Positions 17,528 through 28,000 of a stretch of 64,000 nt of DNA are shown here, in pieces (within the stretch, counting starts at the first letter, position 1; every line of letters starts with the position of its first letter). The translations under genes were made by a program, and so were the position numbers. The stretch comes from Lutibacter sp. B2 (GTDB lineage: Bacteria; Bacillota; Clostridia; Peptostreptococcales; Thermotaleaceae), in assembly GCA_015686845.1 (NCBI GenBank), contig JADPRS010000010.1, positions 32,713 to 96,712 on the forward strand. The letters are read 5' to 3'. Under the pieces are notes generated by a model. It did not search any database. It worked only from the letters and a program-made list of their open reading frames with translations, and had not been told where the DNA came from.

Positions 17528-18451
17528 TTATATACTGAAGAAATTTTTAGCACTTTCAATATCTTTATGAAGTTGTGCAATCAAATCGTTAGTAGAAGAA
17601 TATTTCATTTCATCTCTTACTTTTTCTATAAAGAAAACTTCTATTTCTTTTCCATATATATCTTGATCAAAATCTAGAATATGTGTCTCTACATTAATGG
17701 ACTCTGATCCTATAGTTGGATTGAATCCAACATTTGTAATACTGTTATATATTTTATTACAGAGAATACTCTTTGTAAAATAAACGCCTTCTGACGGTAA
17801 TATTAAAGTAGAATCTAACTTAATATTTGCCGTAGGAAATCCAAATTTTCTTCCATTGCTTTTTCCATGAACTATTTTTCCAACAATAGAATATTTTCTA
17901 CCTAAAAACAAATTAGCCTTTCGAATATTCCCACTTCTTATAAATTCTCTTATTTTTGTACTGCTAATTACTTGTTCTTGTATATTTAATGCTTTAATAA
18001 CCATTAAATCATATGAATATTCATTTTTAAACTTCTCTAAAAGTTCTACATTTCCTTGTGCTTTATATCCAAATTTATAATTGAATCCTACAATACAATA
18101 CGCCATGTTTAGTATTCCTTTTAATACATCTCTTACAAAAACTGTAGGATCTAATTTCATTTGATATTCATCAAATTCAATAAAGACTACATAATCTACA
18201 CCTAAACTTGATAAGAGTTCAATCTTTTGCTTGTGTGTTATAATTCTTTTTGGTTCATTCCCTTTACCTGTAAGCCCTTTAGGATGATTAGAAAAAGTAT
18301 AAACTACACTTTTCAAGTTATTCTTTTTACAAGTTTCTACTAAATTCACAATCAAGGCTTGATGACCAATATGCAACCCATCAAAATTTCCTAATGCTAT
18401 ACCCGTATTAGCATTCATTTTAATATGATCAAGCGATGTTATTACTTTCAT
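17528..18451 (-). CDS. ribF: Bifunctional riboflavin kinase / FAD synthetase
   Basis: RibF phosphorylates riboflavin to FMN and adenylates FMN to FAD. The N-terminal nucleotidyltransferase part has GNFDGLHIGHQAL (residues 22-34) and the ISSTKIREFIRSG substrate motif; the C-terminal kinase domain has GFPTANI and GVYFTK. The length of 307 is typical. It is the last gene of the rimP-nusA-infB operon, just after truB, as in many Firmicutes. No FMN riboswitch lies before it. Confidence 0.95.
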   Translation of the reverse strand: MKVITSLDHIKMNANTGIALGNFDGLHIGHQALIVNLVETCKKNNLKSVVYTFSNHPKGLTGKGNEPKRIITHKQKIELLSSLGVDYVVFIEFDEYQMKLDPTVFVRDVLKGILNMAYCIVGFNYKFGYKAQGNVELLEKFKNEYSYDLMVIKALNIQEQVISSTKIREFIRSGNIRKANLFLGRKYSIVGKIVHGKSNGRKFGFPTANIKLDSTLILPSEGVYFTKSILCNKIYNSITNVGFNPTIGSESINVETHILDFDQDIYGKEIEVFFIEKVRDEMKYSSTNDLIAQLHKDIESAKNFFSI

Positions 18452-18468
18452 TTTGTTTCAATGCCCCT

Positions 18469-19362
18469 TTAGTTAAAAACTCTATCTATATCAATATACC
18501 AATCTTTATCCATTTTCACTTTTCCTAAAGCAATAAACTCATCTTTTAAATATACTCTTACTACAGTGTCTGTTATTAAATTTTTTTCATCTATTATGTT
18601 TTTAGGATAGAGATTATTCCCATTTCTTAAATATTTTTCTGAAGCTTCTTTTACATCTATTCTTAACAGCTCTCCAAGTGGATAGTCTATGGGAAACAAA
18701 TAATTTTCTTTAATTTTTTCATGAGATTCCTTTTGTAATTCTTCAATGGTTACTGTTTCTTCTAATTCAAATCTTCCACTTTTTATTCTTAATAGAAAAG
18801 ACATATATGCTCCACAACCTAATTTATTCCCTATGTCTTCACATAAGGTTCTAACATATGTACCTTTTGAGCATAAAACATCAAAGAGTATTTGATTATC
18901 ATTTATAGTTAAAATATCAATATGATGAATATATACTTTTCTAGATTTTCGCTCAACGACTTCACCTGCTCGAGCTAATTCATATAATTTTTTACCCTTA
19001 TGCCTAACTGCCGAATACATAGGAGGCGTTTGATTTATTTCTCCTACAAAGGATTGTATCGCGTCTATAATTTCTTCCTTTGTAACATTTATTTTACGCT
19101 CATTTATGACTTTTCCCCATTTATCTTGTGTGTCTGTATTCTTACCTAAAGTCATTTCACATCTATATTTCTTTTTATCATTTAACAGATATTGACTAAC
19201 TTTTGTTGCTTCTCCAATACAAATAGGTAAAACGCCTGAAGCCATAGGATCTAGCGTTCCTGTATGTCCAACTTTTTTCATATTCAAACATTTTCGAATA
19301 AAGCCTACAACATCATGAGAAGTCATATGGGGAGGTTTTAAAACATTAATAATTCCATTCAA
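18469..19362 (-). CDS. truB: tRNA pseudouridine-55 synthase
   Basis: TruB makes pseudouridine 55 in the T-loop of tRNAs and acts as a tRNA folding chaperone. It has the N-terminal INVLKPPHMTSHDVV, the catalytic aspartate in GHTGTLDPMASGVLP, the YSAVRHKGKKLYELAR region and a C-terminal PUA-like tail; 297 residues is normal. The start is TTG (19360-19362) behind TAGGTGA. It is followed by ribF 17 bases on. Confidence 0.95.
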   Translation of the reverse strand: MNGIINVLKPPHMTSHDVVGFIRKCLNMKKVGHTGTLDPMASGVLPICIGEATKVSQYLLNDKKKYRCEMTLGKNTDTQDKWGKVINERKINVTKEEIIDAIQSFVGEINQTPPMYSAVRHKGKKLYELARAGEVVERKSRKVYIHHIDILTINDNQILFDVLCSKGTYVRTLCEDIGNKLGCGAYMSFLLRIKSGRFELEETVTIEELQKESHEKIKENYLFPIDYPLGELLRIDVKEASEKYLRNGNNLYPKNIIDEKNLITDTVVRVYLKDEFIALGKVKMDKDWYIDIDRVFN

Positions 19363-19370
19363 TTTATCAC

Positions 19371-20336
19371 CTACATATATTCTTGTATTTTTCCGATAAT
19401 CGTTTGTTTTGCAGTTTCAATATCTTGGAAAATTGTGCATCCAGAGGCTTTTTTATGTCCTCCACCACCCAACTTTTCTGCAATTTTACTTACATCAATA
19501 TCATATTTAGACCTTAATCCAACTTTAATTTCATGATCACTTACTTGTTTCAATAGTACGCCTACTTCTATACCTTCTATATCTCGTGCAAATTCAGTCA
19601 ATCCATCTGCATCTTCTAATTTTGATTCAGTTAACGCTATCATATCTTTAGTAACATACATAATAGCAAGCTTATCATTTATATGAAAAGTTAATGTATT
19701 CAAAACCTCTTTTAATAATTTCACTTTTGATACTGACTTATTTTGATAAACTTGCGTACTTACAAAATTAATATCCACCTCTTTTTCAAGAAGTTCTGCA
19801 GCAATCCTGTGTGTATGTGAAGATGTATTATCATATTTAAAGTTCCCTGTATCTGTTGATAAAGATGTATATATGCAGGTAGCTATTTTTTTGTCAAACT
19901 CCACATTTAAGCCCTTGATGATATTATAAATTAATTCTCCAGTTGCCGCTGCTTGAGAAAAAACAAAATTAATATCAGCAAAATGAGTATTTGTAATATG
20001 ATGATCTATATTTATAGTTATGACATTTGTTGTTATATATGATTGTCTTTCTTTCAGCCTACCTAAATCGCTACAATCTATTGCTACAACTACATCTGGT
20101 ATAAAATTTTCATCCATAGCACTATGTATATGTTCATACTCAAGAAACTTAATGTTAGAAGGTAATGAATCCTTCAATAAAATATATGGTACTTTATTCA
20201 TTTTTTTTAATGCCAGATATAATGCCATTGATGAACCAATCGTATCACCATCTGGCATTATATGAGGAAGAATAAGTATATTCTTAGCATTTTGTAAAGT
20301 TCTTACAATCTCATTTATATGATTATTTTTGTTCAT
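19371..20336 (-). CDS. nrnA: Bifunctional oligoribonuclease and PAP phosphatase NrnA (DHH family)
   Basis: NrnA degrades short oligoribonucleotides (nanoRNA, including pGpG from c-di-GMP breakdown) and dephosphorylates 3'-phosphoadenosine 5'-phosphate. The DHH-family motifs are HIMPDGDTIGSS, AIDCSD, NIDHHITN and DTGNFKYD; the DHHA1 domain ends with GGGGHKKASGC. The 321 residues match the family. It overlaps rbfA by 14 bases and precedes truB, the order found in Firmicutes. pGpG turnover is relevant because a PilZ c-di-GMP receptor sits in the flagellar operon here. Confidence 0.93.
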   Translation of the reverse strand: MNKNNHINEIVRTLQNAKNILILPHIMPDGDTIGSSMALYLALKKMNKVPYILLKDSLPSNIKFLEYEHIHSAMDENFIPDVVVAIDCSDLGRLKERQSYITTNVITINIDHHITNTHFADINFVFSQAAATGELIYNIIKGLNVEFDKKIATCIYTSLSTDTGNFKYDNTSSHTHRIAAELLEKEVDINFVSTQVYQNKSVSKVKLLKEVLNTLTFHINDKLAIMYVTKDMIALTESKLEDADGLTEFARDIEGIEVGVLLKQVSDHEIKVGLRSKYDIDVSKIAEKLGGGGHKKASGCTIFQDIETAKQTIIGKIQEYM

Positions 20337-20691
20337 TTTCAGTACCTGGTTTATTAACCTTGTGAATCAAATCTGAGATATACATAGCATTTTCAATAGA
20401 ATTATCTAATTTAAAAACAGGTTCAGGCGTACATCTTAGTTTTATTTTCTTTCCAATTTCTTTTCTCACAAAGCCAGTAGAATTGGCAAGTGCTTTAAGC
20501 GTCTGATCCTTGTCTTTTTGACTCCCGTACACACTGATAAAAATATTTGCAAAGCTTAAATCTCTTGTTACCTCCACTTCTACAACACTTGTGAGTGGCG
20601 ATATTCTAGGATCCTTAAGTTCATTCATTATCATACTACTAACTATTTTTTTTATTTCTGTACCTATTCTATTCGTTCTTGGATACGCCAT
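20323..20691 (-). CDS. rbfA: Ribosome-binding factor A
   Basis: RbfA is a KH-fold factor for late 30S subunit maturation. Its 122 residues start MAYPRTNRIGTEIKK, with DPRISPLTSVVEVEVTRD in the middle and a conserved SLKFS-like hydrophobic tail region. A GTG (20701-20703) is part of the AAAGGTGATT ribosome site; the ATG at 20689-20691 is the start. It overlaps nrnA downstream and follows infB by 25 bases. Confidence 0.95.
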   Translation of the reverse strand: MAYPRTNRIGTEIKKIVSSMIMNELKDPRISPLTSVVEVEVTRDLSFANIFISVYGSQKDKDQTLKALANSTGFVRKEIGKKIKLRCTPEPVFKLDNSIENAMYISDLIHKVNKPGTENEQK

Positions 20692-20715
20692 TCTAAAAAT
20701 CACCTTTCTTCATAT

Positions 20716-22728
20716 CTAAACTCTTTTAATTTCTTCAATTATATATGCCTCTATAATATCGCCTTCTTTTATATCATTGTACTTTTCAAGGCCTATACCA
20801 CACTCATAACCAGCAGCAACCTCTTTTGCATCATCTTTAAATCTTTTTAATGATGATATTGCTCCTTCAAATATTACAATTCCCTCTCTTACTAATCTAA
20901 CATTAGCACTTCTTGTAACTTTTCCTTCTAATACATATGCTCCTCCAATAGTTCCTATCACTGGAACTTTAAAAGTTGCACGAATTTCAACTTTTCCTAA
21001 TATAACTTCTTTATATTCTGGATCTAGCATTCCTATCATAGCAGCTTGAACATCCGCAATTGCTTCATAAATAATTCTATATGTTCTCATATCTACATTT
21101 TCTCGTTCTGCTAAACTCGTTAACATTGATGATGGTCTTACATTAAATCCTATTATGATTGCATTTGATGCAGATGCAAGCATTATATCTGATTCTGCAA
21201 TCGTTCCTACTCCACCATGTAATACATTTACTTTTACTTCATCATTACTTAATTTTAATAATGATTGCTTAACAGCTTCTACTGATCCTTGAACATCTGC
21301 TTTAATAATAATATTCAGTTCTTTAACCTGACCTTCTTGTATATGTTTAAATAAATCCTCTAAAGATACTTTTACTGTTGCATTTAAATTTTTCTCTCTA
21401 TTTCTAACACGTCTTTTTTCAACGATTTGTCGTGCTATTTTATCTTCTTTTACTGCATTAAATGTATCTCCAGCATTCGGAACATCTGAAAGTCCTAAAA
21501 TTTCAACAGCAGTAGAAGGACCAGCTTTTTTAATGGTTTTTCCCTTATCATTCATCATAGCTCGTACTCTACCATGAGATGCGCCTGCTACTATTGTGCC
21601 CCCAACCTTTAAAGATCCATTTTGTATAAGAACAGTAGCAACTGGTCCTCTATTTTTATCTAACTTAGATTCTATAACAGTTCCTACCGCTAATCTATTT
21701 GGATTCGCCTTCAATTCTTGTATTTCTGCAGTAAGTAGAATCATTTCTAAAAGATTATCAATACCTTCACCTGTTAATGCCGAAACTGGCACACAAATAG
21801 TATCTCCACCCCATTCTTCTATTACTACTCCATGCTCTGTTAATTCTTGTTTTACACGATCTGGATTGCAATCTGGTTTATCTATTTTATTAATAGCTAC
21901 AATCATAGGTACATTAGCAGCTTGTGCATGGTTAATGGCTTCTATGGTTTGAGGCATTACTCCATCATCAGCTGCAACAACTAATATGGTGATATCTGTA
22001 ATACTTGCCCCTCTCGCTCTCATAGAAGTAAATGCTTCATGCCCTGGCGTATCTAAAAATACAATTTTCTTTCCATCAACATATACCTCAGAAGCTCCAA
22101 TGTGTTGCGTAATTCCTCCTGCTTCTTTTCCAGTTATATTTGTTTTTCTGATTGCATCTAATAATGATGTTTTACCATGATCAACATGCCCCATCACTGT
22201 AATTACTGGTGGTCTTTCTTTCAAGTCTTCAGGTCTATCAGGTACTTGTTCAATTTCAAGTTCAATTTCTTCTTCATCTTCATTATTATCTTCTTTCTTT
22301 ATTTCTATACCAAATTCAAGTGCAATTGAACTAGCTGTATCAAACTCAATCTCTTGATTAATATTTGCAAATATACCCAATGAAATTAATTTACCCAGTA
22401 CTTCTGATGCACTTTTGTCTATTTTTTCGCACAAGTCTTTTACTGCTATTTTTTCACCAATCTTTACTGCATCATCGTTAGCATCCATTTGTAATGCTTC
22501 ATTATTCACTTCGTTTTTTATAGTTTTATCGTTCAAGTTTTTTTCTTTAATTTCAATCGCTCCTTTATCATCTTCCTTATATAACCCTTTTAATATGTCT
22601 ACTGTATCTTGTTCTAATGTACTCATATGATTTGAGACAACAACATCAAGTTCTATCAATTTATTAATAAGCTCCTTACTAGACAGGCCTATTTCCTTTG
22701 CCAACTGATAAACTCTTAGCTTTGACAT
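20716..22728 (-). CDS. infB: Translation initiation factor IF-2
   Basis: IF-2 is the GTPase that places initiator tRNA on the 30S subunit and promotes subunit joining. Two N-terminal IF2_N segments precede a short acidic linker and the GTPase domain ([27 protein letters not shown]), then the beta-barrel and C-terminal fMet-tRNA-binding domains. At 670 residues it is the compact Firmicutes form without a long repetitive N-terminal region. The ATG follows AGGGGGTGA. Confidence 0.98.
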   Translation of the reverse strand: MSKLRVYQLAKEIGLSSKELINKLIELDVVVSNHMSTLEQDTVDILKGLYKEDDKGAIEIKEKNLNDKTIKNEVNNEALQMDANDDAVKIGEKIAVKDLCEKIDKSASEVLGKLISLGIFANINQEIEFDTASSIALEFGIEIKKEDNNEDEEEIELEIEQVPDRPEDLKERPPVITVMGHVDHGKTSLLDAIRKTNITGKEAGGITQHIGASEVYVDGKKIVFLDTPGHEAFTSMRARGASITDITILVVAADDGVMPQTIEAINHAQAANVPMIVAINKIDKPDCNPDRVKQELTEHGVVIEEWGGDTICVPVSALTGEGIDNLLEMILLTAEIQELKANPNRLAVGTVIESKLDKNRGPVATVLIQNGSLKVGGTIVAGASHGRVRAMMNDKGKTIKKAGPSTAVEILGLSDVPNAGDTFNAVKEDKIARQIVEKRRVRNREKNLNATVKVSLEDLFKHIQEGQVKELNIIIKADVQGSVEAVKQSLLKLSNDEVKVNVLHGGVGTIAESDIMLASASNAIIIGFNVRPSSMLTSLAERENVDMRTYRIIYEAIADVQAAMIGMLDPEYKEVILGKVEIRATFKVPVIGTIGGAYVLEGKVTRSANVRLVREGIVIFEGAISSLKRFKDDAKEVAAGYECGIGLEKYNDIKEGDIIEAYIIEEIKRV

Positions 22729-22731
22729 TGT

Positions 22732-23067
22732 TTATTCACCCCCTAAATTATTTGAAACATTATCCTCCTGCTTAATAAATGAAATAATATGATCCGCTAA
22801 TCCTTTGTCTTTTACCCCATATACTGTTCTATTGTGTTTTCCAATGGCCTGTGATAAATCTTCTTTATTTCCATACACCACATATGGCATATCTCTATAT
22901 TTACACATGTTAATAAATTTTTTTTTTGTATTATCAGATGCATTTTCTGCAATAATAGCTAACCTTATATCATTTTTCTTAATAGAACGTTCAGTTGTAT
23001 CTTCACCTGTTACTAAATTGCCTGAACGTTGAGCTAATCCTAAAAACGAATTAATTTTACTTTTCAT
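22732..23067 (-). CDS. rplGA: L7Ae/L30e-family ribosomal protein YlxQ
   Basis: A 111-residue L7Ae-fold protein (FLGLAQRSGNLVTGE, then LAIIAENASDNTKKK), the YlxQ group, a kink-turn RNA-binding protein associated with ribosomes in Bacillus. The gene overlaps rnpM/ylxR by 11 bases and precedes infB, the standard Firmicutes order. It is not essential in B. subtilis, and its target RNA is not known from sequence. Confidence 0.9.
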   Translation of the reverse strand: MKSKINSFLGLAQRSGNLVTGEDTTERSIKKNDIRLAIIAENASDNTKKKFINMCKYRDMPYVVYGNKEDLSQAIGKHNRTVYGVKDKGLADHIISFIKQEDNVSNNLGGE

Positions 23068-23329
23068 CTTTCGTTAACTCCTTACGTAAATTGTCATAAA
23101 TTTCTTCATTCACTTCTTGTTGAAAAGTTTTATTTAAACCTCTTTTTTTCTTCAACTTATTAAAACATTCAACATTATCACATATATAAGCTCCTCTACC
23201 AGCAGCTTTAGATGTTTTATCAATTTTAATTTCTCCATCTTTTGTTTTTACAATCCGTATCAACTCTTTTTTAGACTTTTGATTCATACAGCCAATACAT
23301 TGTCTGAGAGGTATTTTCCTAACTTTCAT
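23057..23329 (-). CDS. rnpM: RNase P modulator RnpM (YlxR, DUF448)
   Basis: A 90-residue DUF448 protein beginning MKVRKIPLRQCIGCMNQK, with the GRGAYICDNVECF motif. YlxR homologues bind RNase P RNA and modulate its activity, hence the name RnpM. The ATG follows AGGAGG. It lies between nusA and ylxQ, as in most Firmicutes. The conserved CxxC at the N-terminus is retained. Confidence 0.93.
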   Translation of the reverse strand: MKVRKIPLRQCIGCMNQKSKKELIRIVKTKDGEIKIDKTSKAAGRGAYICDNVECFNKLKKKRGLNKTFQQEVNEEIYDNLRKELTKDEK

Positions 23330-23351
23330 AAATTCACTACCTCCTATTCAC

Positions 23352-24404
23352 TTACTCTTTAACAAGTGTTTCATTATATTGTGATTCACTTTTAATATCA
23401 ATTTTCCAGTTCGTTAATTTTGCTGCTAATCTTGCATTTTGCCCCTCTTTTCCAATAGCCAAAGACAATTGATAATCTGGAACAACTACGGATGCTGTTT
23501 TTTCATTTTCATTTACTTTAACTTTTAAAACTTTAGATGGACTTAATGAACTAGCAATTAATTCTTCAGGCGCATCACTCCATTTTATAATATCAATTTT
23601 CTCGCCCTTCAATTCATCAACTATAGATTGTACTCTGATGCCTTTATGGCCTACACAAGCTCCAACCGGGTCAACATTTTCATCTTTAGAATATACTGCG
23701 ATCTTACTTCTAGAACCTGCTTCTCTAGAAATACTCTTAATTTCAACTACGCCATCGTGTATTTCGGGAACTTCTAATTCGAATAATCTCTTTACTAATC
23801 CAGGATGTGTTCTAGAAACCAATATTTGTGGTCCCTTCGTTGTCTTCTTAACCTCAAGGATATATGTTTTAATTCTATCATTATGATTATAAATTTCTCC
23901 TGGAATTTGTTCTGCTGGAATTAAAACAGCTTCTGTTTTCCCTAAATTGATAAAAATATTTCCTTTACTCATTCTCTGCACAATACCTGTAACAATTTCA
24001 CTTTCCCTATTTATAAATTCATCATAAATAATGCCTCTTTCGGCTTCTCTAATTCTTTGAACAACAACTTGTTTAGCAGTTTGTGCAGCAATTCTACCAA
24101 AGTTTTTAGGCGTAACCTCTTTTTCAACTACATCTGCTATTTCATACTTTCTATCCATCTCTTTAGCATCATCAAGACTGATTTCTAATAAATCATCTTC
24201 TACTACTTCAACAATCTCTTTTAGAGAAAACACTCTAATGTCACCAGTTTCTCTATTTATATAAACTTTTACATTTTGTGCTGACCCATAATTTCTCTTA
24301 TAGGCAGAAATTAAAGCTGCCTCAATAGCATCTATCAATATTTCTTTTGAAACACCTTTTTCTTTTTCTATTTGGTATAGCGCTTCAATAAACTCTACGT
24401 TCAT
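23352..24404 (-). CDS. nusA: Transcription termination/antitermination factor NusA
   Basis: NusA binds RNA polymerase and nascent RNA and affects pausing, termination and antitermination. It contains an N-terminal polymerase-binding domain, an S1 domain (IVTGIVQRMSKGNIFINLG) and two KH domains (DPVGACVGHKGIRVQSI; LAIGKEGQNARLAAKLT). The 350 residues match the Gram-positive form without the acidic C-terminal repeats of E. coli. It follows rimP by 18 bases. Confidence 0.97.
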   Translation of the reverse strand: MNVEFIEALYQIEKEKGVSKEILIDAIEAALISAYKRNYGSAQNVKVYINRETGDIRVFSLKEIVEVVEDDLLEISLDDAKEMDRKYEIADVVEKEVTPKNFGRIAAQTAKQVVVQRIREAERGIIYDEFINRESEIVTGIVQRMSKGNIFINLGKTEAVLIPAEQIPGEIYNHNDRIKTYILEVKKTTKGPQILVSRTHPGLVKRLFELEVPEIHDGVVEIKSISREAGSRSKIAVYSKDENVDPVGACVGHKGIRVQSIVDELKGEKIDIIKWSDAPEELIASSLSPSKVLKVKVNENEKTASVVVPDYQLSLAIGKEGQNARLAAKLTNWKIDIKSESQYNETLVKE

Positions 24405-24422
24405 AACAATACACCCCCTAAC

Positions 24423-24887
24423 CTAAAATTTCACTGCTAACTTCACTTTAGAAATCTGCTCTCTATGTATTTCAACTTCTTCATTTTTCATACTCTTTAT
24501 TGCTACACAGCCTTCTTTCAACCCTATCAATTCTCCTTCTAACATTTTATTACCCTCTATAGCTTTATATAAATAAATTTCAATTTGTCTTCCTCTATAT
24601 TTCTCAAAATCACGTTCTGTCTTTAAAGTTCTATCTAATCCTGGAGATGAAACTTCTAAATAATATTGTTGTTGAATAGGCTCTAATTCATCTAATTTTT
24701 CACTTAAGAAGTCGCTTACTATTTTACAATCATCTAAAGTTATACCACCTTCTTTATCAACATATACCCTTAGATACCAATCTTGACCTTCTTTTAAAAA
24801 TTCAACATCTACCAACTCAAATTTCTGCTCTTCAATTTTAGGCATAACAATTTTTTCTACTATATCCGCTATTCTCTCTTTCGCCAA
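24423..24887 (-). CDS. rimP: Ribosome maturation factor RimP
   Basis: RimP aids assembly of the 30S subunit head. Its 154 residues show the family features VDVEFLKEGQDWYLRVYVDKEGG and YYLEVSSPGLDRTL (each interrupted here at 20 or fewer residues), with a C-terminal SH3-like barrel. The start is TTG (24885-24887), seven bases after AGGAGG. It is the first gene of the nusA-infB operon, behind a candidate extended -10 promoter and about 100 bases of leader. Confidence 0.95.
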   Translation of the reverse strand: MAKERIADIVEKIVMPKIEEQKFELVDVEFLKEGQDWYLRVYVDKEGGITLDDCKIVSDFLSEKLDELEPIQQQYYLEVSSPGLDRTLKTERDFEKYRGRQIEIYLYKAIEGNKMLEGELIGLKEGCVAIKSMKNEEVEIHREQISKVKLAVKF

Positions 24888-24989
24888 TTTTATACCTCCT
24901 CTTTGATTAATATTGTAATTGTGAACAAATATTAAATAATCATTCTACCTTTATTTTTATAAAAATATTTACATATTATTCTTTTTAAA

Positions 24990-24998
24990 ATTATAGCA
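24990..24998 (-). promoter_or_regulatory. Candidate extended -10 promoter of the rimP-nusA-infB operon
   Basis: TGCTATAAT on the minus strand (-10 TATAAT at 24990-24995, TG at 24997-24998) just past the polC terminator. No clear -35. The identical nine bases occur before proA. Confidence 0.5.
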
Positions 24999-25005
24999 TA
25001 ATAGC

Positions 25006-25032
25006 AAAGAGTGGGTCTTTTCCCCACTCTTT
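25006..25032 (-). terminator. Hairpin terminator after polC
   Basis: AAAGAGTGGG/CCCACTCTTT, a 10-bp perfect stem with a 7-base loop, about 60 bases after the polC stop. The following minus-strand bases (TTTGCTATTAT) are only moderately T-rich because the next promoter begins there. Confidence 0.7.
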
Positions 25033-25092
25033 CCATTAGATCATATATGTCTATCCTCAAAAGTATATCATATAAAAAAAACTTGTGCAAGT

Positions 25093-28000
25093 CTAAAATA
25101 AGGACAATTGATTTGTATCTGGTAACCCATCTAAACATCCATGGTTTTTTAGATTCTCTATTACAGTCTTAGTTACTTTGGCTCTTTCTCTCAAATCTTC
25201 AATAGACATAAATTTTCTATCTTTTCTACATTCTGATATACTTTTAGCAGCATTTTCTCCTACACCCTGTAATCCTCTCAGGGGAGGAAGCAATGCATTT
25301 TGAGATATGATAAATTGATCAGAATCAGATTCATAAATATCTACTTTTTCAAATCCAAATTCTCTACAATACATTTCGTATGCTACTTCTAACACTGTCA
25401 ATGAATCTTTTTCTTTTTGAGATGCTACATTTCCTAATAATTCTAATTCTTTCATTCTTTCTTTAATTGCTTTTTTCCCTTTTACAACAAGTTCTGCATC
25501 AAAGTCAGAAACCTTTATCGTAAAATAAGTAGCATAAAATGCTAGGGGATAATGAACCTTAAAGTATGCTAAGCGAAAGGACATCATAACATAAGCAACC
25601 GCATGTGCTTTTGGAAACATATATTTAATCTTATTACAAGAATCAATATACCACTCGGGAACATGATTCTCTCTCATCATTTTTTCATCTTCTTCTGTTA
25701 AACCTTTTCCTTTTCTAACTTTTTCCATTATCTTAAATGAGGACTTCGGTGGCAAGCCCTTTAATATAAGATAATTCATAATATCATCTCTTGTAGATAT
25801 TACATCTTTTAATTCTGCAATATTTTGTCTAACTAAGTCTTGCGCATTATTTAACCATACATCTGTACCATGAGATAGTCCACTAATACGGACTAATTCG
25901 GCAAATGTTGTAGGCTTCGTATCCATTAACATCTGTCTTACAAATTTCGTTCCAAATTCTGGAACACCCAAACTTCCAACTTCACAATCAAATTCATTAT
26001 CTTGTATTTTCAAAGCCTTTGGACTCGTAAATATACTAATTGTATCCTTATCTCCGAGCGGTATTTTAGTAGGGTCTAATCCAGTAATATCTTGAAGCAT
26101 CCTTATAATTGTAGGTACATCATGACCAAGAATATCAAGCTTTAGTAATCTACCACTTATTGAATGATAATCAAAGTGCGTTGTAATAACCCCTGAAGAA
26201 CTATCATTTGCAGGATATTGTATTGGACAAAATTCAAAAATATCTTTATAGTGTGGAACTACCATTACACCGCCTGGATGCTGACCTGTTGTTCTCTTTA
26301 CTCCAGTACACCCCTGCAAAAGCCTTTCTATTTCTCTGTTATTAACCACCATCTCTTTTTCATCAAAATATTTTTTAACAAATCCATAAGCAGTTTTTGA
26401 TGCTACCGTACCAATGGTTCCAGCTCTAAACACATGTCCTTCACCAAATAATTCTTCTGTATATTTATGCGCATTCGCCTGATATTCTCCTGCGAAGTTA
26501 AGATCTATATCAGGTTCTTTATCTCCTTCAAATCCTAAAAAAACTTCAAATGGTATATCATGCCCATCTTTTACATAAACTTCATCGCACACTGTACATT
26601 TTTTATCAGGTAAATCAGCGCCACTACCAATAGAACCATCTGTTATAAATTCAGAATGCTTACAATTTGGACATACATAATGTGGGGGAAGAGGATTTAC
26701 CTCTGTGATATCACTCATAGTAGCAACAAATGAAGATCCTACAGACCCTCTTGAACCAACTAAGTATCCATCTTGCATCGATTTTGTAACGAGCTTTTGG
26801 GAAATTATATATAATACTGCATATCCATTACTTATAATTGAATTTAATTCTTTATCTAATCTATCTTTTACTATTTCAGGAATTGGATCTCCATAAATTC
26901 TTGTGGCTTTTTCATAACACATATTTCTTAAATCTTCATCGGAACCTTCTATTACTGGTGTAAATGTTTCTTCTGGAATTGGTATAATCTTTTCTATTTG
27001 CTCTTCTATAAATTTAGGATCTTCTATTACTACTTTTTTAGCATTTTCTTTTCCTAAATAATCAAATTCCTTTAACATTTCATCTGTCGTCTTAAAATAC
27101 AAAGGAGGCTGATTATCTGCATCTTTAAAACCTTGTCCTCCCATTAAAACTCTTCTATGCGCTTCATCTTTTGGATCTAAAAAGTGTACATCTCCAGTTG
27201 CTACCACTGGCTTACTAAATTTTTCACCTAAGTTAAATATTTGCCTATTTATTTCTCTAAGTTCTTCTTCATCTTTAACGAATCCCTTTTGAATCAAAAA
27301 ATTATTATTCATTATAGGCTGTATTTCTAAATAATCATAGTATTTAATGATATCTTCTATTTCTCTTTCAGATTTATTATTTAAAATCGCTTTATAAAGT
27401 TCTCCCGCTTCACATGCAGTTCCAATAATCAAGCCTTCCCGCATCTGACTCAAAAGTGATTTTGGAATTCTCGGTCTCTTATAGAAATATTCCATATGTG
27501 ATTTTGAAATAATTTTATATAAATTTTTCAATCCAGTATAATTTTTCACTAATATTATTGTATGAAATGTATCTAATTTTTTCACATCTACATTGTTACT
27601 ATATAGATTATTTAAATCACTTAATTTAGTCACATTTTTTTCAGCTATCATTTCTAAAAATTTTAGAAATATTTTAGCTGTAGCCTCTGCATCATCTATA
27701 GCTCTGTGATGATTCTTTAATTCAATGCCTAATTCTTTAGCAATTATATTTAATTTATATCTTTTTAGTTTTGTAAGTAATATCTTGGATAACTTTAAAG
27801 TATCTAATACTGGATTATTAAAATCTTTTTTTAAATCTTTACAGTTTTCTTTAATAAAAGATACATCAAAATTAGCATTATGTGCTACAACAACACATTC
27901 TCCTACAAAAGATAAAAATCGAGGCAATACTTCTTGAATTGTAGGTTGGTCTTTAACCATCTCATCCGTTATTTTAGTCAACTCAATTATTTTGAGTGGG

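Noticed and set aside
24932..25138. 68-codon open frame on the minus strand between rimP and polC
   Set aside because: It overlaps the 3' end of polC in another frame, crosses the polC terminator and the rimP promoter region, has no ribosome site and resembles no protein.
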